From Kalaharituber pfeilii (lineage: Eukaryota > Ascomycota > Pezizomycetes > Pezizales > Pezizaceae), in the NCBI GenBank assembly GCA_015179045.1, contig WHUZ01000001.1, positions 2,728,001 to 2,792,000 of the forward strand: a DNA stretch of 64,000 nucleotides, read 5' to 3'. Within the stretch, counting starts at the first letter, position 1. Every line of letters starts with the position of its first letter. The translations under genes were made by a program, and so were the position numbers. Positions 12,001 through 23,904 of this stretch are shown here, in pieces. Under the pieces are notes generated by a model. The model ran no database searches, was not told where the DNA came from, and saw nothing but the letters and a program-made list of their open reading frames with translations.

Positions 12001-12726
12001 GGATTTGAATGGTACCGACAATACCATTCTCTAGCATCCCCCTATAATTTCTGGCATCCTTTGTCGCTACTATCCATTTCTTGCCATCTTTCTTTTCCTC
12101 TGCTGTTGCAGGCGGAATTTCAATTACTGATTGAGCGAATTCGGTTATCTTCTCATAAGGAACGGAATAAATGAGGCTGTTGTCATTCGATGAGACAAGT
12201 GCAGCAGATGATTTAGTGGATGGTGTCGGTAAGGGCGCATGCGAGGTCGCTGTATTAGGGAAAGAAAGCGGCAACAACGCAAATTGTGGTTGAGTCTGTC
12301 AAGTTGAAGTTAGCATGAGAAAGAATCCCAAGATGAAGCTCCATATTGCACGACTTCTTCACAGAATGCCCTGTAGCACACCACTTATCTCCTCCCTCAT
12401 CAATACGCAAAGTGTGATTCATGTGGAATAGATAGCAATCTTACCTCGACACCATTAACCTGACCTACTTCCTTCCATCTTCCTTCCTCAAGAATTACAC
12501 TCTTTTGGCCATACCCAAGATTGACCACTCCATCCCGGCTTCCAAACCCTTCGAATAGCGAATTCTCAAGTATACTGACATATGTCGTACTCGCCAGAAG
12601 ACCGATAAAACCAATGGTGTGAATTGGATGGGTACATGCCCTTTTCGAGATACCGAGCAGTGGAGGAGTTATAAAGTCCCATCTTGAGCCAACGGTGCTC
12701 TCTGCCCCAAAAATTCGGGAGAGCAT
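9098..12726 (-). CDS. HMG1: HMG-CoA reductase (3-hydroxy-3-methylglutaryl-CoA reductase)
   Basis: It catalyses NADPH-dependent reduction of HMG-CoA to mevalonate, the committed step of ergosterol and isoprenoid synthesis, in the ER membrane. Exons: 12445-12726, 11972-12295, 9519-11929 and 9098-9470; the joins are in phase and give about 1129 aa. The N-terminal exon has the fungal [20 protein letters not shown] helix. A sterol-sensing-type multi-helix region follows (about residues 210-440). The catalytic domain shows [17 protein letters not shown], the [10 protein letters not shown] glutamate loop, GDAMGMNM, the [10 protein letters not shown] lysine segment, and [11 protein letters not shown] with the late catalytic His region. 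The last exon has [14 protein letters not shown]. Intron 2 (11930-11971) is only 42 nt, in frame and stop-free, so automatic gene calling could read through it. The terminal glycine-rich NADPH region is intact. Confidence 0.96.
11930..11971 (-). other. 42-nt in-frame intron of HMG-CoA reductase
   Basis: The donor gtaagtaaatgg and acceptor cttacag flank 42 nt without a stop. Splicing joins DVIS to [14 protein letters not shown], which restores family-like spacing before the first membrane helices. Retention would insert 14 residues. Confidence 0.7.
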
Positions 12727-15700
12727 GATGATGAGTGTGAAAGTAAGATTCCAGCAACCAGCCGAGCTTTGTCCCTCTCAGTACCATTAGTATGAAGTTC
12801 CAGTGCTCCAGCAGCAAGTGAACCGAAGAAAAGCTAAATTCAATAGGAGCCTCACCTTAAATGAGATGTAACAGCTCACTTAGGAGCTCTCAGGGCAAAA
12901 CCTCAGATAACCCCTAAACTTGGTACAAATTGAGATGTCCGATGTTTGCTCCAGGTACTATGACGCGTATTTCTTGTTTTATTTGTTTTTTCGCCCTTGG
13001 ATGGGCTCTGAATACCTTTGGAGGTGGGGGGGGGGCGGGGAGTTGCAATTGGCGCAGACTGCTGACTGTAACCTGTGATGATCGATAGCAGTTCCTAACC
13101 CTGCAGCTGGCTCTTGAGCAGCAGTGAAAGGTACTTCAGCTGTGGTTGGGTGTTGAATCCAATTGCAATCGCCTACTGATGGCTTCTCGACAGACTTCAA
13201 CCCTCGGACAGCAGTGGAGTGGGCCCTAACGAGCGTGATATACCTGGGAGCCTGGGCTAAAGGAGGGAGGGATAAAGGGGTGAGGCAATGAGGCAAAGCC
13301 AGCTTTCACAAGTTGGGACCTAACTGCAAAAGAGCTGAGCACCAAGAAGCTACAGCTGAGCAGGCCTGCTACGACTGCGACAGCCGAGTGAGACACTGCT
13401 TACGGTCAGTACTTCCCAGTCGGGTCGCACCAGACGACGACGCAACTCTTTGGCGGAAGCGGCGCTCAGGAATGATTAGCAGGCAGTAAAACCGAGCACA
13501 AATGTATGCAAAAAGCACAGAAAATAAGAAAAGGGCGGAATAAGGGAAAAAAAAAAAAAAAACGCTGCGGCAGCGGAAACTCTGCAGGGATGCGATCGAC
13601 AGGGCTCGCGGTCCAGCCACTTCGCAACCCAAGGGTACGCTTACCTGCTCTGTCTACCGTGATAGAGCCCGATTTGCTCGTTATCGTCAACCCTATGCAT
13701 GTTTGCACGTACAGCACGGCGAGTCCAGATTTGCATGCAGCGCAAACACCAACGTCTGAATGGCTTTCGAAGCGGCGCTCATGCGCAGTGCCGCACATGA
13801 ATGCAGCTGCTGCTCCAACCTACGTTGAGGCACTTCAGTGCTTTACTTACATGAGACAAGGGCTCGTCTGCCCGCTTGGTTCGAGATGGGCAGGATTCTG
13901 GTGTGTTGTCCTTCATACTGACATCGCCCCAGGGCTGCCTGCTTTCTGCTTTGGCAAATGCGCACCAAGTCTCCAAAACTGTGGGGAACAAAACCTGTCT
14001 TAGCACCGTCTTTCCAGTCCCATATCAGGGCTAGCAATTGGCTCATGTCGGCGACAGCTGCCAAGTAATGGTGGAAATCTCATTCGGATGGCGACGGTGC
14101 ATCCATCATTGTCATATATTGGTGAGGGGTCCGCGCACCTGGTGGATACTGTAGGATAGGTATGGATGGTCGTGAGTGTCCATACATATCGTTTACGTAG
14201 GACCTGGAGTTTTAATGTGATAAGATTCAGCGCATTTTCATTGGCATGCGCAGTCCTGAACCAAACTACTGCGCATTTGCAATCTTTCAAGGTAGGTTCG
14301 GCACGAGAGTCATGATAGAGTATAAGGTCACCAAGTTACACTAGTTTGTTTATGCATATATATATTTGATAAATATATTAGCTTCTGCGGGAGCAATATA
14401 TTGATATCCCTGGTTACGAGACTATCGATATCCCAGAGCCTAAAGTAAAAGTGCCGGTTCGAGAGAAATATGCTACATCTCGCAGCGAGGCACTATACAT
14501 GTGTGATTGTATTTTATCAGTACTCGATCTACTTAGCTGTATTGGACTACCGTAGCTGGTATACTGATCTCGTGCCTTAGCCTGTTCTTGTCACAGTACT
14601 TATCCACTGCAAGAAATAAAATGCATTCTCCATCACTGCCTATCCTTCATACGGGAACGAGAATACCATCATAGTACCAGAATATCATCTGACGTTAGCA
14701 CAGGATTGCAATTGCGTCGACTGGCACATGTAAAGTAAGATGAAACAAGTAGTGTCCACTAGCAAAAACAAATGCCCATTAATAATTTCGAAGTAAGTAG
14801 TATCTTCAATACTTACTGGCCTCTTCTGGAGGTATTGTAAAATACGCCGCACCGGGCTGCATAATCTATGATGCATTCCTCCAAAGGATTTTGATACGAG
14901 AGCGATTGATGTTCGGATTGTGAAGATTGCTCATGAGACAATAAGAACGTCAATGGAATATGAAGACCTCTGCTCCTCGTCACGAGTCAATTCCGTCCTA
15001 GGGCTTATGCTTCTATGCAGAATCGAACAGGGCTTATATGAGCAAACACGGGAAGTTTCATTGCGGCGCGGTGGTGGGGAAAAAAGCGGCCAAAGCCCAT
15101 ATGGAGCATCAGCATCTTCATACGTAGGTTTCAACCAGATTATGTGAGCTTCAATTCTCCCTTGGGATTGAAGGCCAGATGGAAACAGAGATATGACATC
15201 ATACTCACTCGTGCTCATGAATTATTGCACCCTGCAAGATCTGCCTTCAATCCAGGACAGACCCGCTTTTCATGCAATTGATTGGTAATAGGTCACGATA
15301 GAGCCTGTCTTGAAAACATGCAACGTGCAAATCAGTCGTGCAATCAGTCATGGCAGACCCGAGTATCATGTGCTCGTACGGCATGTCAATCAGTAAATCA
15401 ACTTTTGAACCACTTATTAACAATAATAACCCTACAGTGATTCAAAGCCAGTGTGGCGTCAACAAAGTAGAGCAAGAACAGTAGCTGTATGTGGGTCAGC
15501 GGCGAAGGAGTCAAGACTAGGCAGCTGTAATCAGATTGTTGGATTGGACAAGTTTCAACTCTTGTGGATAAATATAAAACGGAGAGCCGGAACTTCGATG
15601 ATATCCCGCACTCCACGCCCATGAGTGTGGGGCAGCTTCGTCCCACGTTAGTGTAAATGTGGGGAGCATGAATCACAGCGGTTAGCTTGGACTCATGTTG

Positions 15701-16182
15701 CAGGATTAAGACATCGGAAATGCATAATGCGGGGCCCAGAACTATCACGAAAATCTTGCAAACCAATCGTGCTGACCAAACTAAGGCTAATCCATCCCTT
15801 GAGTGACCCAAGTGTAGTAACGGCTTGTCCAATAACTCTGGAGATTCCGACCTAGAACCAGTCTGTAACCCACATGTGACGCCCCGCATCACAGGGGCGC
15901 GTCCAGTTACGGTTTGAGATTCTCGAGGCGGTCTGAAGTATGATGATACTAAGGATGAAGCACCATCGAATGGTGTATCACCGACGTCACATGGTTTCTG
16001 TGCCATCTTCGCGAAAAACGATATTGCCATGTGCAATTGCATTCTTAACCTCAGGTATCCTATCATCTTAGAAGCAAATCATCCTTGGTATTAATGCTGC
16101 CAATGCTTGTCAGAATAAAATAGTCATGTCAATAATGAGCAATGCTAGCTAGCTACTTCATGGCTCTATAGTGGCTACATGA
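12727..16182. other. Gene-poor spacer, includes the HMG-CoA reductase upstream region
   Basis: I see no recognisable gene. A G/C run (about 13025-13040) and an A tract (13544-13562) are present. The region near 14340-14400 is AT-rich, and cctggttacgagacta at about 14409-14424 is a recurring motif. A 222-codon ORF on the minus strand (15398-16066) has no domain I recognise and is treated as unsupported. Confidence 0.5.
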
Positions 16183-16461
16183 TCAGCCTGAGCTCACAGG
16201 CGGAATAATAGCAACTTCATCCCCTGGTTGAATAATCATTTCATCTGCATCGAGACTAATCTGTCCACTCTCAGGCACATCGACATATTCCAGATTCACT
16301 GTAACCAAACAACTTCCCAAGATTTTTGCAATAATTCCTGGATATTTCTCTTCTAATAATGGAAAAAGTTTAGAAATAGGAAGAGGGGCCGGAAAATCAT
16401 CTGAAGCCCGTGATGTATAACTTGAACAGCCTGCAAAATATAGTATCTTGAACATGGACAT
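16183..16461 (-). CDS. cnxG: Molybdopterin synthase small (sulfur-carrier) subunit, MOCS2A/MoaD family
   Basis: The MoaD-type beta-grasp protein carries a C-terminal thiocarboxylate that supplies sulfur to precursor Z in molybdopterin synthesis. A single exon gives 92 aa: MSMFKILYFAGCSSYT, LPISKLFPLLEEKYPG, the YVDV strand, then PGDEVAIIPPVSSG at the C-terminus. The length and the EVAIIPP-x-S-x-G ending are diagnostic. The terminal Gly is present, and the residue before it is Ser rather than the bacterial Gly; my memory is that fungal members often have SSG or SAG. The sequence gtgagc in the last codons could mimic a donor, but no better continuation was found. The Moco sulfurase gene lies 21 kb downstream. 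Confidence 0.9.
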   Translation of the reverse strand: MSMFKILYFAGCSSYTSRASDDFPAPLPISKLFPLLEEKYPGIIAKILGSCLVTVNLEYVDVPESGQISLDADEMIIQPGDEVAIIPPVSSG

Positions 16462-16469
16462 AATATGAA

Positions 16470-17190
16470 CCTATCACATCAAACCAGGTTAGCAATATTC
16501 TCAATTACCTTGAGAAACTAGAACTGCGATTAAAAGTATCAATGAAAAGTTCAGAGTAATTCTAGAGCTGAATGTCTCCCCAAGGAAATTGCGGTTAATA
16601 CATGCAAGGAAGTTTGTTCATCATTTTGATTCTTGCAATTTGCATAGAAAAGTATTGTGATGATGTCAATCCACTTACCTATGGTTCAATCCAAAAAGCC
16701 CGACGTTGAAGGTAGTGGCTGCAGTGTATCTAAGAAGAAGGTTGATTTGAATCGGACACGAGCAGAGCGAGGTGGGGTAAATGTCCAGATTTTAAAGTCT
16801 TATGCCAAGACCCTCAGCCACTTTCGGGCTCGCAACCACCAAGAATGCTGTCGCCTCCACAAGCGCCATGAAGAGGTGCAGAATTGACGGGCCTCGGTTC
16901 AATTCTGAGCAGGGGAAGAAAGTTGTCCAGCATCTCCCTGAGATGGATTGCGATGCTCCAGTTCCATATGATAAAATTCTGGTGCAACCATAGCAATTTG
17001 TTTTACTTTTTGGATTTAATCTTGGTTTCCCAGCTCTCCATGTCTTTACAGTTGTCAGCATTATTGTGCATCGATTTGCATTTAGGATACCGCAGTATGG
17101 TGATGACGTTGGCATTGTTTTACCTCGATTAGATTCATGTAGTAATAGCTTAGAATAAAAGTATGTGAGCTATAGTAACTTGTTATCATA
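16470..17190. other. Spacer, no supported gene
   Basis: This is the presumed cnxG promoter side. Overlapping ORFs on both strands at 16790-17130 are mutually exclusive and lack recognisable motifs. Confidence 0.5.
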
Positions 17191-17194
17191 GCCA

Positions 17195-18277
17195 TGTGCG
17201 GGCCATTCGTAACAAACGTTCCAGTCACCACTGGCCTGGACCAGTCGCCACTTGCCCGGATTACTCAATGGAACGCTGGTTCGTGACTGGCCCGGGGCAC
17301 TCAGAATTTGAATTTTCTCATTCTACCTACAATTCACCCTCTCAGACTCTCACACACACTCGCCTGCCCACACATCCACTGTTTGCAAAAAAATGCGTCA
17401 CTAAAGACCCCTCCCGGCGACAGGAAAAAACAGCTTCATCAAGGAACCCTCCAGTGACAGGGAAAAAAAGAATACAGCTTCATGAAAGATCCCCTCGGGC
17501 GACAGGAAAAAAGACCCCCTCCGGAGACAGGAAAAACTGCTTCAGAAAAAAAACTCCTCCGACAGGAGAAAACAGCTACATTAAAGGCCCTCTTCTGAGA
17601 AACAAACAGCTTATAGGTTACCTCTTGCTAGAGCATTAAGGAGGATTTGCTTTATGCATTAAAACCCCATCCTTATTAATGAAGAATTTCTAATTTGTTA
17701 ATATCTTGTTGAAAAATCTTATTATAAGGTATACTTACCTTGGTAAGGTTTTTGACATTATTTTCAGCTGCAGAAGATACAGACCATTCTGGATCACGAA
17801 TAAAGATTCGAATTTCTCTCAACTTCTGAGGTTCAATTCCATATCTGTTGGTATGGTCACGAGATTAGATATATAGCTAAAATTGATGACAAATTTCACG
17901 CTCCATAGGTAAAGATTGTTGAGGAATGAGGCTGAAAAGTAGTTACCAGTTTAGGTAAATAAGGCAGACTTGGCGTTGCATACTATAGAGAAGTGCACTG
18001 AACAGAACACGATATATGTAGAATACATTCAAAATACCAACGGCATGGAAAAATGTCAGATTTAGATACTTGAGTAAATAAACAAAAATTAAACAAATGA
18101 TTTAGATAATTACAATTTCGAATCTTCTAGTATTGTAACAGCCACCAACATACCAACATTCTGTTGTAGTTCTGTGCATAGAACAAAAGGGTCAATGCGT
18201 TGTACTAGTGTGTGATCACGAACCAGCGTAGCCCGGGCCAGTGGTGACTGAATCACTGTTACGAATGGCCCGGCACA
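17195..18277. mobile_element. 1.08-kb DNA element with long terminal inverted repeats
   Basis: The left end starts TGTGCGGGCCATTCGTAACA and the right end, read inward on the minus strand, starts TGTGCCGGGCCATTCGTAAC. Both continue to a shared CAGTCACCACTGGCC and then to a second shared block, ACGCTGGTTCGTGA. In the left arm a ~30-nt insertion separates the two blocks, so the TIRs total about 60 matching nt. No target-site duplication is evident and no transposase is encoded. The interior carries the GACAGGAAAAA tandem array. This is a non-autonomous element, possibly a large MITE. Confidence 0.8.
17405..17590 (+). repeat. Degenerate tandem array around GCGACAGGAAAAA inside the TIR element
   Basis: Five imperfect copies occur near 17417, 17452, 17497, 17523 and 17557. 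Each has a cctccgg-type lead, a gacaggaaaaa core and often an acagcttcat tail; spacing varies from 26 to 45 nt. An ORF spanning it (17196-17639) is Lys/Arg/Thr-Gly-rich through the repeats and is probably not a gene. Confidence 0.7.
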
Positions 18278-18279
18278 CT

Positions 18280-19460
18280 GTCATGCAACAGGCATTGTAC
18301 TGCCATGAATCTCTGACAATTACGTTGTGGTCTAAGCTATCGTGGTAACAACATCTCGTAACGCAACAACTCTTGTCATAACTTAGAGTCTGGGCATGAG
18401 GACAGTCATAACTTGTGTCTAATGACTACCTTAAAGTACATAATCTATAGGCCCACTAACTACATACGTACATCATACCCAATCAATCCATTTCAATCGA
18501 GTCTCCTCATCTCCTAACCCCCCTTCATCATGCCTTCCGCCAAACCCCCCACTCACTCACTTAACGCTAACACTGTTGCTCCATTCAGGACATAATCCGT
18601 CGGAAGGAATCTTCTTCAACCTGCACAGGACATCAAAGGCAAAAGGCTTCGTTAGCATGCATAAAATAACAGTTTGAACAAGCAGAATCATGTCACATAG
18701 TGTCATGGACCAATGCCGCCCCCGAATCTGCATGCTCGGAGTTATACATAGGTTGATTCATGCTATACGAGAGGTGAAGGGATTAATGTGGGGGTAGGGG
18801 GATTATGCAGGTTTAGACGGTGTATGCCTGCTCTATAGAATATAGCATATCTGGGGAAAGGAAAGATGCTCCGATAGGTAAGGTGGGTATTAAATTTCAA
18901 AAATGGTGATGATTAAGAGTCACATAGGGAAAACAGAAAAAAGGAAAATGTACGAAACACAGCCTAGGTAAAGCGTAAAGGAAGAAGCGGCCACCCTGAA
19001 CCTATATTGCATGCTCACAACCCCTCGATTCCCCATGTCCAGCTTCACCTACCACACCGTAGACTCACTCCTTGCTGTACCCGCCACACCTTTCATGCAT
19101 ATTTATAGGAAAACAAACATTGAGACATGTCACAACCACAGTACAGCTATACTAAAGAGCACCATAATTTCCCCCCAACCGCTCCGCTCCCTCACCCACT
19201 CCAATTTCTATTTCGATCACCTCATGAGCATCACTACACAAGCCCTGTCTTCATCAATACATCGAGAACCTACTTCCCCCAACCAAATAGATATTACAAA
19301 CAGTTCTGATGAATGTAATCCAGTAGAGATAGTTGAAGATAAGTATTGTGGAGTAGAAGGAAGGGAGAAAGGGAGAAAGAGATAGGCATTTTCACAGAAC
19401 AAGCAATTAAGATGGCTTGTAAGGACAATAAATGGATAAAGGGATGGGGTATGAGTAGGA
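18280..19460. other. Spacer, no supported gene
   Basis: Pyrimidine-rich on the plus strand from 18500, including sequence downstream of AP-1 sigma. A near copy of the dispersed motif (gagtctgggcatgaggac) is at about 18387-18404, flanked by two gtcataactt repeats. Confidence 0.5.
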
Positions 19461-19468
19461 AATGTAAA

Positions 19469-20341
19469 TCAGGTAGGGAGATGATGATGCTGCTCCAACC
19501 CAAGTAAAGTTTTGAAATAAGTCAGCATCAACTCACATCGACATCCTCCAGTGCATCTTGTTGTGACTAACCATCTCCCATCAGCGAATACTCTCCCCAC
19601 CTACAGCCACCCCTCCAATATTGGGGGAATACTCACAATACACCTCAACACATTCTTCTTTGAACTTTCCTGCATTTCACCCGCAAGCAACAATTCATCC
19701 AGAATAAAATACGCCTTCTGGAAATTGAATATGATATCCAACTCGCAGACATTCCCGTAGTATTTATCCATTTGCTCAACGTAGCGATGCACGATTTCAA
19801 GTGTAATGAGCTCATTGTCATCTGGGTCAATGCCGGCAATGAAAAAGAGGGAGGCATAACGGCGGTAGACTACTTTGCTGTCTATGGGCCGAATGGTAGA
19901 TGTCAGTCTTAAGGCGATATAGTGACTCAAATGACGGAGATCAAAGGGCTGAGTTACCCTTATACTCAATAAAATTACACATCCTCGTCCTCCTGGACAA
20001 CACCAGCTGCGACACGTCCTTTACAATTTTTGCTTTCTCTTTCGGTGACAACGTTGTGAACCATTTTGCCAGGCGCTGTCAATATCTCGTTTCTCAACAA
20101 TTAGTTACAACCCCTCCTATATCTGTACCAAATTTCCCCCAGATGCAATACACCTACCACTTTGCCCTGGCGAGAGAGGAGTATCAGGTACCTAAATGTA
20201 AGTGTGAAAGAGTCAGCTTAGGTGCAATAGAAGTTCAAACCCTCTATGCCCACATCCCATGTGGCTATAGCAGAGGTGAACGCCCTGCAAAACTACAACA
20301 CACCGCATATAATGGAGAAGTTCGGCATACCTCACAGTCAT
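19469..20341 (-). CDS. APS1: AP-1 clathrin adaptor complex small (sigma) subunit
   Basis: This is the sigma subunit of the AP-1 adaptor at the trans-Golgi network and endosomes. Six small exons are proposed: 20331-20341 (11 nt), 20158-20191, 19958-20075, 19637-19881, 19537-19566 and 19469-19489. All splice sites are GT-AG and in phase, giving 152 aa. The protein reads [108 protein letters not shown] and [10 protein letters not shown]. These match AP-1 sigma rather than AP-2 or AP-3 sigma. The very short first exon and the last exon (HHHLPT) are the least certain parts. Confidence 0.92.
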
Positions 20342-20344
20342 CTC

Positions 20345-21800
20345 GCAAAGCTCGCCCTTCTCCAGAACTATGGAACACTTCTCCAAGGTTCAAAACTCGC
20401 ACTGAGCTAGAGTTGAGTCAAGCATGCAAACTCCTCTTGACTTCAATTTAACGAGCTTCTGACAATACTGGCAAAAATCACTAAACCGTAGGTATCTTTT
20501 GACTTTTTGACTCGTATCTGTATACAGGGAGGCGAGCTCGAAGTGGGTGGAGGGGTATGGAGAAGAATTCGTCTGGACAGAATGTTGCAAAGGACCCTGG
20601 CATGAACCTTCCAGCTCTCCAGCTTCTATTGCCAAGACATGTCGCCAGACACTCACGTGACATAACTCTCAGCGTTTACACATTCTCATATGTTATGTAC
20701 AGTGGAAGTGCTGTTTCTTAGTTAAAATACATGAGTACAGATGTTCCAGATACCAAAGAGCTGTGAACTGAATTAGAATAGATAACATCTGGGCACCAGA
20801 ACAACTCATCCCATTTCTTATAGATGCAGCCGATGTGGGATGCTGAAGTTCTCAGGTTTTGAGAAAATGTGATGGATATGTATAGTAATTGCATGTATGT
20901 ATGAACCTAGAAGTCATCAACCGTAAGGCTGCTGAGCATACCTTATAACCGCATACCTCACGAATGAGACCATATTCGTGTATAAGTTCTAGCAGCAGGG
21001 CCCTCATCCGTACAGGCCTCGGGTATGAGATATGGTCTATTTCGCGGAAGTGTACAGATTACGAGTCTCGTAACTGAGAATTGTCTACCCCTCTGCATTT
21101 GTAGAGCTCTTGATTGCAATATTACCCTCAATCTCCCTCCTCTCCTCCATTTACTGTTCCTAGACTCAAGATTTTAGTATATATATACCATATAAGTAAC
21201 TCTTCATGTAATTTCCAGTTTTACTACCCTCGATTCAAGTAAGGGTATAACGCGATTGTTATTAATAACTCATTCGGACAGCGCAAGAATTTTACGGCAG
21301 TACGTAGTTTCTAAGAGGTTTTTAAGAGGGAACTTCATTCGCCCGACCTGATAATGCATTATTAATGGAGAGGAACGCCTTTATGAGTTAGAATGAGAAG
21401 TAGCATAGTAGAGTATGAACAGTCATCTGTTGTGTAGATAAATAAATTGAATATACAAGTAGCATAGTGGATAGACGCAACAACGTTGCGAGGGTGCGCT
21501 GCGGATGTGTTGAACACCAACGGCCCGGCCCGCAATAACCGGCTACCAATAAACTCTAGAGCAAGGATTCTGCCATTTTGTATTGTGTTCTGTGCTGGGC
21601 TGATGGGCCTATCATGTATATTAGGGCCTTATATGGCTGTCATGTGAATAGTTCTCCTTGCGTCGCTTAATAATTTACCCTACCATTGTCGCTATAGGAC
21701 CACTTTCTTTTTTGAAGGTAGGGGAGATGATTTCTTGCACTTGCTTTCCCCGTTCACTAGCTTTCCCGTACTCATTTTTCTGAGGACAACAAAAAGAAAA
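20345..21800. other. AT-rich spacer
   Basis: Upstream region of AP-1 sigma followed by AT-rich sequence with no protein-like ORF. Nothing recognisable from 20660 to 21800. Confidence 0.5.
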
Positions 21801-21811
21801 ACGGCAAATTA

Positions 21812-22020
21812 AATCAGATTGCTCTGGCTCCACTAGAATTTAATCATATGGAACCGGAGCATTACAGTCCATCTCGGGAAGATGCTGGACAACCCTCTTC
21901 CGCTGCTCGAAGCGGGAGTCGAACTGGGGCTCCCAATCCTATCTCTCCATACAGTATCGCTTTTTGGTTACCCTCCATCGCTGGCATTCCACTTCAGCCG
22001 AGGCATAGGTCAGTTCGATC
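21812..22020 (-). repeat. SINE-like repeat, best-preserved copy A
   Basis: Read on the minus strand, the 5' end is gaactgacctatgcct, followed by an A-box-like ggctgaagtgg (21988-21998) and a B-box-like agttcgactccc (about 21919-21930). A 3' segment ends at ggttccatatgattaaattc and tggagccagagcaa. The same blocks in the same order occur at 62478-62698, with partial copies at 51.2, 44.6 and 2.0 kb. The A-box/B-box pair suggests descent from a tRNA with a long variable arm. Confidence 0.65.
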
Positions 22021-23904
22021 TTGGCACAACTCCAAACATGTTCAGCCATGGGCAGCGCACCCTCGCAGGCCTACCTTCGGGCTCAGCTATGCACATAGGT
22101 GAAGTCCTGGCTTTTTTACCCGACTGGGAATTGAGACTTTGGCTATCTACCCAACGCATCCTCAGCGAGCTGAGTTCGCTCCTGGGCGAATTAGATGATC
22201 TAGATGACCCATTGGTTTGTGACTTGATACGTGTGGCATTGTTACATGATTCTTTCGAGACTTGTTGGGGTTGGTCAGGAAGTGTGGGCGCGTTTGGGAA
22301 TATGCTGGCAGTGTGAGATTGAAGATGTCAATATTAAAGACAGTGACAATGGCTTGGGGTATTCCAGAGGATCCTAGCTACAAGTGCCCAGTGAATTCTC
22401 CTGATGGACCACTGAACAGGGTCTCTGAGTGATTGCTCAATGGGTTCAAGGTGGTGAGTGGCAGTTGATTGAGCTCCTCAGCTGATGAGGACAAACTGGC
22501 TAAAGCATCCAAATATGGCAACCTCTTATGATTATTTGGCAACCGCATGGGTCCTCCCTCCCCTGGTCACTTGAAGTTGTTGAATCAGACTTTGTATATG
22601 CAGCCGCGTCTTTCCCCCTTCCTGTTCACTTTCTTGAAATCCATTGATGATTTGCAAGTCCGGATCGCCCGTAGGGCTGAGTCTTCCTACGGTTCAGGGC
22701 GACTTCTCACCTTGGTGGAACTGGGCCTAATTCTGGCAACCGAGTCTGTTGTTATTACAATTCGATTTATTGTTTATGCCTTTCAGCAGAGTCTGGTAGG
22801 TTGAACAGAGCTACTATTTCAATGGCTAGACTGCATGGTAGGGGACGATTAGTTGAGCTGCGAGAGATGTCGTTATTTGGATATCTATTAGATTTTGTAT
22901 TCTATTGTTCTGACAAAATTGCTTCCTCTGGTATACCTTAATCATTTCCAGAGTCATATCTTCGTATAAATGTTCTGTCTTTGAGGTACCTGGTTCATCT
23001 AGTCTGGTGCCCAGTGCTTCATCGATTTATACATTATTGCATTTTGTTACTTTAATTGTTAAGAGAGGTGACGACATTTCTCTGGTGGCGCGGGCATATT
23101 CTTTACCAATGCACTTGGCAAGATCTGTGGTGGGGCTTCGGCTGGGACTTGTTCCCTTGAGATTGCAGATGGGGAAAAAGTTGGTCTTGCTAGAAATGCA
23201 ACAGGTTGTAAAGGAAGGGGTTGTGCTAACATGATTGAAGATGAGATCCATGTATTACTTGCTTACTGTCGATTGACGCAGTTGGGTTGTCAAGACTTGT
23301 TTATTGCCAAAATTGGTGGGAAGTTGCCTTGTGTATGACCTCTATTATTTGAGAGATGGAGGATTGATTACCTCTACATTTGTTAGCATTAGGGTTTCCT
23401 AAGAGTCTGGGTACGAGAACAGGTTTTCTACTCATTCTCCTTTTCCTCGCTTCTAAACACATTAAGACAGAGGTCTATTCTTCCAAGAAAAAAAGACTTA
23501 CAGTACAGTGAACAAAAATTGTGTTCATTTGCATCAATCATCTGTAAAAGTCAATGATAATATGAGAATACCTTAAAAATGGTAGTCAGATATTGGAATA
23601 CCCGGCATTTGAGATTGGATGAAAGTAGAGAGTAGAGTCTCTATGATGAACTACTAACGAATCTGGAATATATCCATAAGCAAAAGCTTCGGATCTCGCT
23701 GTTCGAGATGTGGCGATCGTTAGTGAGAATAACTGGCATGTCGTGGTGAGAAATATCTAAATTGGTTACGGGACTAAGGTTACAAGGTTCTCGTCCCCAG
23801 ACAGGCACTGGATGCCGCCAAGAGGTGCAAAGACCCAGTGCTAACACGAAGGCCGAAAATAATAGCCCGGGCACGAGAACGCAAGAACAGTGGACACCAC
23901 AGAC
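22021..23904. other. Spacer with no supported gene
   Basis: ORFs at 21882-22316 and 23007-23234 have some protein-like composition but no recognised motif. The motif agtctgggtacgagaacagg lies at 23404-23423. Confidence 0.4.

Noticed and set aside
13506..14003. 165-codon ORF (+) starting with Lys/Arg-rich residues
   Set aside because: It begins in a poly-A tract; composition is not protein-like and opposite-strand ORFs overlap it.
15398..16066. 222-codon ORF (-) downstream of cnxG
   Set aside because: No recognised domain, odd composition, and no support beyond its length.
16792..17132. Overlapping ORFs on both strands
   Set aside because: Mutually exclusive, short and without motifs.
17405..17590. 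CRISPR-like array
   Set aside because: Units and spacers are degenerate and irregular, lie inside a TIR element, and the genome is eukaryotic.
21919..21960. tRNA gene on the minus strand
   Set aside because: B-box-like core only; no acceptor-stem pairing, and the same block is dispersed as a repeat.
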